A stretch of DNA of 64,000 nt. It comes from Chelydra serpentina. Taxonomy: Eukaryota > Chordata > Testudines > Chelydridae. This document shows, piece by piece, positions 11,830-22,925 of the stretch; the stretch's first letter is position 1, and each line of letters starts with the position of its first letter. A program made the translations under genes and the position numbers. The stretch covers positions 78,050,501 through 78,114,500 of the forward strand of contig JBAIAC010000004.1 of assembly GCA_037349315.1 (NCBI GenBank), in the 5' to 3' direction. Under the pieces are notes generated by a model that saw only the letters and a list, made by a program, of their open reading frames with translations, did no database searches and was not told the DNA's origin.

Positions 11830-11837
11830 GTCTAGCA

Positions 11838-12332
11838 TGACCCTCTCATAGACAAACTAGGGAAATACAACCTAGATGGAAGTACTATAAGGTGGGTGCA
11901 TAATACTCTCTGGAACAGTTTTCCAACCAGTTATCAGTGGTTCACAGTCAAGCTGGAAGGGCATATTGAGTGGGGGCCCAAAAGGATCGGTCCTGGGTCC
12001 GGTTCAATTTCTTCATAGCTAAAGTCTTGAGGATGAAATTCAATAAAGAGAAATGTAAAGTACTCCACTTATGGAGGAACAATTGCATACATACAAAATG
12101 GGAAATGACTGCCTAGGAAGGACATTAGAAAAAACTTCCGAACTGTCAGGGTAGTTAAGCATTGAAACAAATTACCTAGAGAGATTGCGGAATCTCCGTC
12201 ATTGGCGATTTTTAAGAACAGGTTAGACAAACACCTGTCAGGAATGGTCTAATTTTTATTTAGTCCTGCCATGAGTGTAGGGGACTGGACTAGATGTCCT
12301 CTCCAGGTCCCTTCCAGGCCTATGATTCTACA
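11838..12332 (+). pseudogene. CR1 LINE third segment and 3' tail
   Basis: The CR1 resumes immediately after the hAT element with HDPLIDKLGKYNLDG text. It has an internal deletion after about 12018 and then runs through GRTLEKTS-like and RFLRTG text. The 3' end reads GGGACTGGACTAGATGTCC, TCCCTTCCAGGCC and TATGATTCTA. It is full of stops. Confidence 0.85.
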
Positions 12333-12397
12333 ACTTGAGCCCAGATCTCCCAAATCCTAGGCTAGTTCTCTAACCACTTGTCTATCCTTCCTTTTAA
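12333..12397 (-). repeat. MIR-type SINE, second half
   Basis: The text TTGAGCCCAGATCTCCCAAA followed by CTAGGCTAGTTCTCTAACCA is the tRNA-related part of the same MIR relic as 10325-10501. It resumes directly after the CR1 tail. Confidence 0.7.
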
Positions 12398-13277
12398 TTG
12401 GCTTTGAGAACTTTTCCTTTAACACCCTTAGTTCCTCTACTAGTTCCCGGAGAAAAAAAGTGGGATCAAATATGGGTGTGTCATATAGTAATGTAAAATA
12501 GTATCTTAAACCCACCATGCAACAGGGCCCCATTTATTCAATTAGTAGGAAAAGTAGGTTTAACCATTGATCATTTTTATGATTCACATGTATATGCAAG
12601 ATTAGAGCAGAATGGAAATACATGCATACCATACCGTCATGCTTTTTAAATTTGTTTCAATACAAGTTCAACTTTCTGTATAACCTGTATCATATGATAG
12701 CTCCATAATATGTCTAAAATGCTCAGATATTTCAGTTTGACCACACCGTAAAGCAGTAAATTGAATATTCTGGCAAATTTTGGCACACACACAACTTGAG
12801 TTAGGAGAGAGTGAGTGAGTGGTCATTTCCTGCCAAACTTCTGGTAGAGCTTTTCACTAGGATAACTCTTCATCAGAAAGTTGATTGAATGTCATGCAAT
12901 TACCCTGGAGGCAAGGCAGTCTCTTGCAGCGAGTTCCCAGATAACATAATAAGGTTGTCAGCAAATTAACAGTATGTGCTGAAAAAGCAACTCTCTAAAT
13001 GGTCTTAAAAAAATATTAGAAACATTATGCAAGTGATAGGTTTCTGATATACACAGGTGGAATTATATACAGTATATATACTTGCCTCAAATTGGTACAC
13101 TGCGTCGTGTTAGAAATTTTGATGCTGTTTCTCATATACCATATGAGATGAGCTTGTTCCAAACTAGTATGCATTTTGTTTTGATGCTAATGCATTATTC
13201 CTTGTTTACACTGTGTTTTGTATAAAGTTAATAGTTTTGTTGTTGTTTTGTCATGAAGAGACAAAGATTTTGTTATA
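12398..13277. other. Intronic sequence, no feature seen
   Basis: This is AT-rich intron. No exon or assignable repeat was recognised. The minus-strand frame at 13187-13381 runs into the neighbouring transposon and is not a gene. Confidence 0.5.
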
Positions 13278-14116
13278 CAGTAGAACCTCAAAGATACGAA
13301 CACCAGAGTTACGGATTTGTTGGTCCACTGGACACCATGTGGAACCGGAAGTAATCGGGCAGCAGTGGAGATAAAAAACAAAACAGCAAGTCCTGTAAGG
13401 TCTCAGGGCTTCAGCCATGGACGGTTTGGGCTGCAGCTGCAGGATGGGGGGCGGGGGGAATCAGGGCTCCGGGTGAGGGGAGGTCAGCTCAGGGCTTCTG
13501 ACCCTCAATAGCATCAGGGCTTTAGAACCGGGGGAGTGCTGAGGCTCGGGGCTTCAGTCCCCCAGCTCTGTTCACGGCTTCTACCCCATGGGGGTTGCCA
13601 GGGCTTGATGCTTCATTCCCGTGGCTCCATTCCCAGCTTCAGTCACTCGGGGGTCATTGGGTCTTTAGCTATGTGGGGAAGACCAGTTTCATCCCCGGGT
13701 CTCCCCCTGCCCATAGCTAAAGTCTTGAGCCACGGTCTGTCCCCCACCGTGCAGCTGCAACTGGGAACAGAGCCGTGGGGAGCCCCGAGTTCCGGTGACC
13801 TCCCACAGGGCAGAAGCTGGGAACGGAGCTGTGGGGCTGAAGCTTTGAGCCCCACACTCCCCCCAGGTCTAAAGCCCTGAGCCCTGGTGCTTCCATGGGG
13901 CAGAAGCCCTGAGCCTCCTGCCCAGAGCCCTGGCACCCTGAAAGTCAGAAGCCCTGATGACATCACCCCGAGCCCGGAGCTGACCTCCCGCCCCCAGAGC
14001 TGCAGCCCCAGCCCCCTGTGGCTGAGGTCTGTAACCTCTTGTTCAGAGTTACAAAACATTTCAGAGATACAAACAACCTCCATTCCCAAGGTGTCCGTAA
14101 CTCTGAGGTTCTACAG
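13278..14116. mobile_element. Tigger-like (Tc1/mariner) non-autonomous element, 839 bp fold-back
   Basis: The 27-bp ends are inverted with 23 matches. The left starts CAGTAGAACCTCAAAGATAC and the right ends TCTGAGGTTCTACAG. A TA dinucleotide flanks each side (13276-13277 and 14117-14118), as expected for this superfamily. The two GC-rich arms are also partly complementary, so most of the element could fold back on itself. Short GGGCTTC/GAAGCCC units recur across it. The many open frames between 13317 and 14132 on both strands reflect this composition. No transposase is encoded. Confidence 0.85.
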
Positions 14117-14338
14117 TATGCTGACTTCATAAAGGATTTTTGTCTCCTCGACTTCCATTCAAGGCCTCCTAAAATCCCCAAGCAAATTTATTTTTCTCTG
14201 CTTTCACCTGAGGCTAATTGCCCACATGTAAATCCGCTGCAATTGAGTGTACAGCGTGGTATTAGTGTATGCCTATAGCACAATGTATTTAAACATCTGA
14301 GTAATGTACCTATGTCCTATTAGTGCACTGTTAGAGAT

Positions 14339-14800
14339 TTGGTTCCAAACACCAAGGTTCTCGAGTGCTGCAACATCATAGGCATTGAAGCTTTTATAGT
14401 GAAGGTGCAGCTGAGATGGCATGGTCCTCTGGTCCATATGTCTGGCAGTAGAATACTGAAGGCCATCTTTTATGGAGAACTGCAGATTGGAACTTGTTTT
14501 AGGGGTAGATCAAGAAAATGTTGCAAAGACCTCTCAAAGCCACTCTCCAATCTTGCAATGTTGAACTCAACACCAGGGAGTTCTTGGCCCATGACAAGAT
14601 CTGATGGCAGCAGTTCTGCCACCTTGGACTGAAAGATTTCGAGAGCTCACTGATTGCTGCAATCGAGGAGAGTCGTGCAAGATGTAAAGCTAAAAGCAAC
14701 ACATGTTCATCTGCAATTGTCTTCATCTGTGACATTTGCAGACGAGGCTGCAGGTCCAAAATTTGTCTTTGGTCTCATCTCAGGATCCACAATAAGTGAA
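14339..14800 (+). pseudogene. Non-LTR retrotransposon ORF2 C-terminal relic with C2H2 finger
   Basis: The frame starting at 14339 reads VLECCNIIGIEAFIVKVQLR, then WHGPLVHMSGSRILKAIFYG. It resembles the C-terminal segment of LINE ORF2 proteins that follows the reverse transcriptase. After frameshifts, another frame at about 14700-14795 gives CDICRRGC...WSHLRIH, a C2H2 finger pattern also typical of such LINE C-termini. The LINE clade is not assigned. It is broken and not a cellular gene. Confidence 0.65.
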
Positions 14801-14854
14801 TTGTTGTTGAGAGTATGTGTCTTCTACTATTAAAAATAGATTAGATGAATTGTT

Positions 14855-14945
14855 TAACTGTAAGCTCTTCAGGGCAGGAACTTTCTTCTTGTGTCTGAGG
14901 GACAGTACTTAGCACACTGGTGGATTACAAATTTTGTAATATAAA
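14855..14945 (+). repeat. Ancient L2/MIR-like 3' tail
   Basis: The string TAAGCTCTTCAGGGCAGGAA followed by CAGTACTTAGCACACTGG is the typical decayed 3' end shared by L2 and MIR elements. It is short and its family assignment is tentative. Confidence 0.5.
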
Positions 14946-17840
14946 TAATCGTACACAGAACAATACTTAATTTACATTATGCCAGAAAAATTAGCTTCTA
15001 AAGGAAGATGAGTTCACTTCCAACACAACTGGTATCAGAAACACCTTAAGACAGACTGAATTTTACTTTGTGTGGATTCAGGACAGCATGGCTATGGAGA
15101 GTCCTATCTTGATAGAAGCCATACCAAGATATAGTAATTGATATAAACAAACTGATGATCTTCAGTAATGTGGTTGCAACTGTGTCATTGAGACTTTATG
15201 AATGTCTGTTAAACACCAAAAAAGCCCACAATTCTAATCAGATTGTGTTCTTTGAGCCACATGTCAAAATCCAGGCTTGAATATGCAATAATCATTGCAG
15301 AATTGTTGTATTGGTACGTTTTCAACTCAACGTGCTTAAAATTTAATTTACACCAACTTCTATAGAGGAAGTGGGAGTCTTTCCTGGTCTCTCAGTTGAG
15401 ATTATTGATAGATGTAATTTGAAATTCCTGTTGTAAATACTTGCTGTATTTGCCATAGAGCTAAATAGAACTCTTAATTTTCTAGTGTTTTTTATTCTAG
15501 TGTAGTTTTATTGATAACTAGTTTATGCTTTTAAAACAGCTGCTTATCATTTTGTTAAAGATGGAAGTTTGTGAAAAAGTGCAGGTTGCATTATCCAAAT
15601 TCTGGTATTTATATGTATAGAAGATTGCAAATCTCTTCATACCATGGCAGTTAAGTGAATAGAAGAGCAGTACTGTGACATGGGAAATATATCGGCATGA
15701 ATGACTTTCTGCCAGTGAAGATGGGAAAAGAGCTTAGTGTCTGATATTTATGGCTCATTTTTTCTGTAAATCTCTAGAAATTATTGGCTATTGGTGTAGT
15801 ATAGCAATGTGTCGTGTCTAAAATAAATGATCCAGGCGGCACGGTCCATCATACAGCATCCCAAAGAGTTGTGTGCATTTCTTCTTATTTCACGGTTGGT
15901 TATTTAATTAAGTGTATATGTATCTCTGTTCATTCTCTTCAGTGTGTGTAATTTATTGCCACAGTTTTTTAGCCTAAACATTTATTATACTTATAACTAA
16001 ATGAGATGGTGGTATTATTAAACCCACCAACTTCTCGATTGTTTTTAATTTGAAATAGCATGGAGTTGCCTTTCTGATTCATTTGGTGTTCTTTTCAATT
16101 ATATCAGCTTGAGTGTAACATGAGCTCAGTGACGTTCATTTGGCAATACAGTTACTATTTAAAAACTTTGAGTAATTCCTACCAAGTTATTTTTTAAATG
16201 ACACACCCACTTGTTCCCAGTTGTAGCAGGGTTCTTACAAAAATAGTTCAATAGCTTTAAAAGTTACCAGAGTTACCTCAGTGAGGTGTCAAATTTCAAG
16301 TGTTCTTATTGATACTAGAAATTCTAATATTGGGCTTCCTAGTTATTCAACGGATATGTATGGTAAAGAATAGGGATTCTGTCTCAAGTGAACAAATGCC
16401 TCTATCAGAGTAAAATGCAGATCCAGTAGTGTATAACTACTTAAAGAAATGAAGACCTTTTATTCCAAATGGGTGAATGAGTAATACAAAATAAATGCTA
16501 GTGAATAGGTTAAAAAAAAAAAGGGTAGCAAGCCAAAAATTTATGAAATAATTTCCTGTGTTGTAAAGCTTAGCATTAAAGAATCTAATAATTTATTTCA
16601 AGCTCCAAAACCTTGTGCTGAAGGAGTAATGTTAAACTTTAATATCCCACTTCTAGCATCTGTAAGGACTGAATTTAATATCTAATTAAATATTTCACTA
16701 ACTTAATTAAAATAAGTAATTTATAGGTTTCCATTTTAAGCAGAAGTTGAGTCAAATGTTCATGGACATACTAAGCAGCAATAGTTAACTAGGCTTCATG
16801 CTACTTAATGGTCAGATCAGCACCTTCAGCTCCCTTTAAATTATATTGACAGTGAGGTTCCTCCGTACAAGCGGTTCTGGCCTTTATTAGTGCCTTAACC
16901 TCAGTGGAATACTTCTGCGCTTCTGATAACCCTCTGCCTCATTCACTGTGCATCCTGTGCACCGAATGAAGCTGAATGAAGAATATGATGTTATTAAAGA
17001 CTAGCTTATACATATATAAAAGGGCTAAATTAAGGTTGCATGGGCAATTTTTATTTTGGTATTTCCTAACTCTTCAAGTGCTTGACTTTGTAACTTTATT
17101 GTTCTTTAAACATGGAGGATGGGGAATGGCTTGTATGTAATTTCCTAGTTTTAAAACAAAATAACTCAGCACTTTTAACTCCATGGCGTAGAGCTCTATA
17201 TCTTGAGCTAAGCAAGTAACTTATAGCAGTAAAAGTTATTTGTGTTTGTGCTCCTCTTCACCCATCCAAAAATCTTTGCACCTTGGGAAATCTTTAAAAA
17301 AGACATTATTAAATAAACAGAACCATCAATTGCACCATGCTCAAATCAAATAACCTAAAAATATAAATTTAATTAACCTCCCCAAAATTTCCTCTCTCCC
17401 TCCTCCCCCCGAGTTCCACTTCATTGCTACCGAGCCCTACTCATCACCCCTCTCCTTATGGAAGATAGAGAAAAGAATGGCCTTGCCACACACTAAGAGC
17501 ACCCTGCCCATAGTGCCTTCCCTCTTGTACCAATGGTGCTCCAGCTCTCTCTCTCTGTGGTATCTGCAACTGTGAAAATATGTTACAAGGAGAGAGGTGC
17601 TCTGATAGTTTGGTAACGCCACCCCCATACATGCTATCAAATGGGAAACATACAGATTGCAATGGAAACAGTAGCTGAGCTGAGCGTAGAATCCTGGTCT
17701 AATGATGCCCTTTCCTGTGCTCAATCAACAAAAGCAAAGTGAAACTGGCACTGGTGTAAGTCTCATCCATGTTCCTCTATGTATCAATGGGGAAAGCATT
17801 ATATTTAGAAGTATTCCAAGTGTGGTCTTCAAGGCATGAC
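14946..17840. other. Intronic sequence, no feature seen
   Basis: This is AT-rich intron with an A run near 16511 and a CT run at 17547-17556. Open frames at 17437-17724 on the minus strand have no protein features. No exon or named repeat was recognised. Confidence 0.5.
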
Positions 17841-18110
17841 CAATGTTACCAACTTCTCGTAGTTTTATTGCAAGACTTGTAATATTTCGTGGTTTTAGTA
17901 AAGCCCTAGCTCCTGGAGTCATGTGGTTGAGAATCTCAGCTTTCATTTAAAAACATCAGTTTCTAGCCCTCATGGTTGCAGAGAAAAGACAGAACAACTT
18001 GACTCAAGTGTACTATAAATGTTCTAAAACCAAATGGCAAGTAAAACAAGAGGACAAATCGAAACCTTACAATTTTTTCAAAAATCTTGTGATTTTTAAG
18101 CCAATGTTGG
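17841..18110. repeat. Decayed interspersed repeat, family not assigned
   Basis: The block contains GCCCTAGCTCCTGGAGTCAT, GAATCTCAGCTTTCATTT and ATCTTGTGATTTTTAAGCCA. Similar wording recurs in sauropsid genomes as a dispersed repeat. Short inverted segments rich in TTGTGA-type text lie near both ends. The classification and edges are uncertain. Confidence 0.4.
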
Positions 18111-19108
18111 GCAGGGAGGCGGGGGTTGCGGGGTGGAGGAGCTGATTCTTTTCAATAGTTGGCGTTCAGTCGTAAACATCTGACAGACAGAAAAAGAAAA
18201 GAGGAAAGATACAAAAATGTAGTGAATAGAGAGAAATCTCTGGTTAGTGGGAAGAACTTCACTTGTGGTCTGTTGGCCTGGGTGTTAGTATGGGGACAGT
18301 ACTATTTCTCGCTCCCTGGCTTAGCATTGTGAGAATTTTGTGGGGGGCAACACCCTCAGGGTCTCCAGCAAATGATGAAAGGGACCATCTGCCCAGCTCA
18401 ACGTGCATTGATGACAAGCTCTTCAGGGAATGTATATCTGGTTCTCTGCTGTAGGGTACTACAATTGGATTGGAGAATTCAAAATTAAATGCCCATAAAA
18501 TGGGGATCCTAGAATATCTGTCTTAAAAAGAAAAGACCTCAAGCAAATGTGTGACTAAGTGGCTCAGTTATTTAATGTCCTATTGTTTCATTACTAGCAA
18601 CTTTGAATTTAAACTTTGGTCTTATTGGCAACCACTACCCAATGGTGCATTGGTGGCCATGCTACATGACAGGATTGAGAGAGGTTGGCTGAGTTGGGTG
18701 GGGAAGCTGGTTTTGCTGTAGCTCCTTACTTTCACAGGAGAAAACGTTTTAAGTAAGTTGGAAAATACAACTTTAAACTATTCAAAGAACCACAGAACTG
18801 CAATTTCATACTTCTTTTTAAAATTTGTAGAACAGAAAATTATGCAATTGATGCATGCCACGTACTTCAGGATTACAAGTGGCATAGTAGTTAACCTCAA
18901 TAGTTATTCCAATTTACACCAATGTAAATAAGAACAAAATCCCCCTTAGTATTAAATTTAATGGGGAAGAATCAACCTAAGAAACTGCAGTTTAATTCAG
19001 TTTAAAATTAAAACTTTAAAGGGCAAGATTTCACTGACTTAACAATAATTGACCTGTCTACACATCAGAATATTATTTGACCTGAGACTAAAGTGCAATT
19101 GTTGAAAC
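18111..19108. other. Intronic sequence, no feature seen
   Basis: A G-rich patch lies at 18112-18140, with otherwise AT-rich intron. The small open frame at 18263-18454 shows no recognisable protein. Confidence 0.5.
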
Positions 19109-19212
19109 TTCATTCCCTCTGAGGCACCTGGCATTGGCAACAATCGGAGGACAGGCTACTGATCTAGATGGACCTTTGGTCTGACCCGATATCGCCGTTC
19201 TTATGTTCTTTA
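19109..19212 (+). mobile_element. CR1 LINE 3' tail
   Basis: A short plus-strand CR1 end reads TTCATTCCCTCTGAGGCACC, GATCTAGATGGACC and TTCTTATGTTCTTT. It is a close relative of 10905-11040 and of the reverse complements at 4009 and 56063. It is truncated to about 100 bp. Confidence 0.85.
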
Positions 19213-20470
19213 AGTTTGCATTCAGATGAGAAGGAAAAATGTTTCTTACACATGGTTAAAATATATGTTCATTGTAGTAATTAAGCTTCCCAGTCACACG
19301 ACAGCTGTAATGAAAAACCCAGGAAACCCCACTTCTGAACAACTCCAGAAACATCCTTAGGGGTTTCATGAATTGAGTGTTTCTCTTCATGTCAGTTACC
19401 ACTGGTATTTTCATAAAAACATAAAACTTTAATTAATACTTTAGAGTTGGTAATTCTACTATGTGTATCAATGTCCATGGCATTTGAATCCTTGCAATGT
19501 GTAATTTTCACTAATATCAATAAGTATGCACATGTCAAGAGAATGGAACTCATTACATGTTGTGTAGTCTAACAGTATCATAAATCATAGTAACATTGGG
19601 TATAAAATATTCAAAGTTCATATGGTTAACATGCTTAAGTTTTGAGTCATTTATGGTTATAAGTAATAAAATATGCTCTGGACTTTGGACGTACATGTCA
19701 GGAACTAAATCTAGCTTTTCAGAGTAAATAGTATAAATGTTAATCTTTTAAACTATTTAATCTTATTTATTTTATCTGAAGTCTCTTATAATTAAGATTA
19801 AGAGAAATTCTTAAAATTGTTGGATTTAGGTAATTCTGCAGGGTAATTTACTAGTTAGTGATCCTTAGTAGTAACTTGCTTATCTTGTGTTTTTTGTAAG
19901 TGATCATAGTCTGTATATTGTTTGTTTACCTTGATTGTTATGTAAGACTGTTCTGCTGTAAAAGCTGAAAACCACAGCAGTTTAGGTGACAGCCAGAAAT
20001 ACTGAAAGGATGAAGAGGTCTGAAAAATTCTAACAAAGTATAGATTGGGAATGGATGAGAGAGTAATTCAAATATTTTTAGCGAAGTGTATGGAGCCACC
20101 AGTCAACCCTTATTGGTATTTTAAAAGTTGGAAGTTATTCAACCAAATCTAACTGACATATAAGAAAAAAGAGTAACTTGCTGCAAGGAGGAATTTATAT
20201 GTTCAGATCAGGATTTCACGCATGTTAACTTTTTTAAAAGTACAATCCTGAGAACTTTAATTTAGATATCACTATTACTAATCGGCTTTTATATTGAATT
20301 TCATACATGAAGTCAATGGGAGTTAGGCACCTAACCTGCTTAGGCTGTTTTGTGAATCCCGCTAGATGTACATCTGTGTCTTTAGGCACCTGAATACATT
20401 TGCAAATTTGGCCTTCAGTCTCTTGCCATCCGAAAACGAATGGTATTTATAAAACAATATGGGAGAGATG
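19213..20470. other. Intronic sequence with a weak palindromic repeat
   Basis: This is AT-rich intron. Around 20305-20412 the phrase AGGCACCT occurs twice, after AGTCAATGGGAGTT. Similar text at 28479-28617 suggests a decayed dispersed repeat. Nothing coding was seen. Confidence 0.45.
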
Positions 20471-20594
20471 TAGGGTGACCAGATGTCCCGATTTTATAGG
20501 GACAGTTCTGATATTTGTGGCTTTTTCTTACATAGGCACCTATTACCCCGCACACCCTTTCCCAATTTTTCACACTTGCTATCTGATCATCCTA
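20471..20594. mobile_element. Short hAT-type MITE, 124 bp, with perfect 8-bp target duplication
   Basis: The left end is TAGGGTGACCAGAT and the right end is ATCTGATCATCCTA, inverted with two mismatches. The flanks GAGAGATG at 20463-20470 and 20595-20602 are identical. The interior text (CCCGATTTTATAGGGACAG, CCAATTTTTCACACTTGCT) matches the shorter copy at 2454-2536, so both belong to one family. It is non-coding. Confidence 0.9.
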
Positions 20595-20602
20595 GAGAGA
20601 TG

Positions 20603-22639
20603 TGAGGAAGGAAATCCAGTTTGAAGAATGGAAGCTAATACTGAAGGGTGCAAAGGTGCATTATGGAAGTTGTAATCTTTTGGTGCTGGTACCTTATTTT
20701 ATAAAAATACATTGTGTGCCTTTGGGAGTTGGTATGTTGAGAGACTCCTGTAAAGATAATGTAAACTGTCTACTTTCTTGGCATTAAAGCCAGATTATAT
20801 ATAAACTCTAGATACAAATTCAGTGTTTGATTATCTCGAATTGTAAATGACCCACCAAATCCCTGAATGATATGGTTGTATCTTTAATAAACAAGCCCAC
20901 ATGCAACATGAAGAACTGGATATTTTTTTTTTTAAAATCTACTGGGAACTATGTTCTATTTCTTGCTTTGGGAAGAGCAGGGAGTGGAGGAGGAAAAACA
21001 CTTGCATTATTTTCTGTACCTTTCCTATCTGCAGAGTAACAATGAGCAAGCTCCTATACTAGAGGGCAGTAATGTGGGTCAACTAAGTTAAATGGTATGT
21101 CTTCAATTTGCAACAGATTATTTTCTGCTTCTAGTAATCAGTTGATATTTATATATTTTTTTACTTAATACAATTTCAAAATGCTTTCAGAGACCAAATT
21201 CTAGCAGATGTTCCTTGTAATTTTTAGGCATATAAGAGTCACTAAGACATTTAGCATGATTTCAACTTTTAGTACTACCTGAAATCATTGGTATTACAAG
21301 AATAGCTTACTAATTATTTTATGTAGTACAAATTGAAGGGGATTGAAATTTCTGTTCCCACCTTCCTTATTGCTGCTATGTTATCACGAGAATGTCCCAC
21401 AAATGATAAAAAAAAACCAACCAGTGTTGTGTAAATGAAGGTTGCCAAATTGATAGAAACATATAAATAACCTGAAGGATCCCACTCTTTCCTTGTCACT
21501 GTTTGAAGAAAGGGCAGAGACCTGTTGTAAGCATAAGACTAGAGAACTTGTAACAGGTGTTGGCTATAGAGGCAACATGCAATAGAAGTGACACTTGATT
21601 CCTGTAAAAATGGCAAGGGTCTCTGATATTGACTCAGAGTTGTATTATAAGCAATGAAGTGGCTAAGGATGATTAGTTAACTAACTTTGTGAGTAATATG
21701 GGTGATATTTCTTCTCTCATTTCCCTACCCTCCCAGAAAAGCTCTCCTGTAAATATACACTCACACCTGTGAACCTGATGATGTAGAGCTGCCTATGTGC
21801 CATTATTAATCCTTGAGCTATACATGACAGGATATATTTAACTGGAAATAAAATACCGAGTCTGAAATATTTACACTGTTACATGGAATATTAAATTACA
21901 GCCAAATTTACTGGAGCCCAGTGAATAACTCACAAGAAGAAACTGCTGAAAGAAGCTGGGCAAATCCATGAGGTAATAGTGTGTCCATTTTAATTCAGTA
22001 CCCATGTCTAAGGCTGTTTTCTAATGTTGCAGCACATTGCACAAGATACTCTCAAATTTTGACTGTCCTCAGGGGTGATCAATGTATTCATGTAAAATAG
22101 TGGTCAAACATACCTAGAGCAGTTGGAAGTCAGGGTTTGGTTGCACAGTATTAAGGCTAATAGCGTTTGACTTTAAGATGTGTTTTCATAACAAATCTGA
22201 ATAGCAAAGGCATTATCGCATACTTTTGTAAACTAATACTAATCCACGCCTTCCTTAGTGTTGACTATGTCAGTCAATAGCTCTGTTTAACATTCTTTCA
22301 CAGGTAACTTTCTGATATGGTAGATTTTTTTTCCTGTTTAAAGGGAAACAATCCTTGATATACTCCATTAATAACAGAAAAACACAGCAGAAGTGGAACA
22401 CATGTATTTCAGCCTCCAGTTTTGCACACACTAATAATTGCAATAACTTTCTCTGTGTAAAGATTTGTCTTCAACAGTATTATCAGAATTAAAAACCAGA
22501 ATCTTCTCTGTTATAGTAGTTGCTAATGTGACAGTTGTGATTAACTGACCTTTTATATGGTGTCTGTATATGTATTAAATGCAAAAATATCTGCAACATT
22601 ATAACTGCAAATTTGAAACCAAATGTGTAGGTCTAAGGA
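20603..22639. other. Intronic sequence, no feature seen
   Basis: This is AT-rich intron. Open frames are short and lack features. No exon or assignable repeat was recognised. Confidence 0.5.
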
Positions 22640-22925
22640 TGGATGTGTGCAAGAGATTCACAGGAAGAGAGACTGAGGTAATTAAATTTAGAAAAAAGCA
22701 GTAGGGGATCACAAGTAAGTTTTTGGAGGGAGAAGGAAGGAGAAAATACAGTTGAGACTATTGAACAGAAATGAAGAAAATACAAGGAGGTGAAATGAGA
22801 AAATAAGAATATGAGAAAATATGCTGAACACAATGCAAGAAAAGATGCCCTATGATCTATTATAGGAAAGAAAAGGTGAAGTGAAGCCAGGAAGGGAAAG
22901 AGGTATAACAAAAAGCAAAGATTGA
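22640..22925. repeat. Purine-rich (GA) low-complexity tract
   Basis: The plus strand is strongly enriched in A and G over about 285 bp (for example GGAGGGAGAAGGAAGGAGAA). The open frame on the minus strand at 22633-22911 is a by-product, rich in Phe, Leu and Ser. No gene is supported. Confidence 0.6.

Noticed and set aside
11365..11840. Five overlapping open frames on both strands
   Set aside because: They sit inside the GC-rich non-autonomous hAT element and show no transposase motif.
13317..14132. Open frames of up to 148 residues, rich in Gly, Pro and Ser
   Set aside because: They come from the GC-rich arms of the Tigger-like fold-back element. Both strands are open because of composition.
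22633..22911. Hydrophobic minus-strand frame that could look like a membrane protein
   Set aside because: The Phe/Leu/Ser richness follows from the purine-rich plus strand. No start context, splice support or conservation could be seen.
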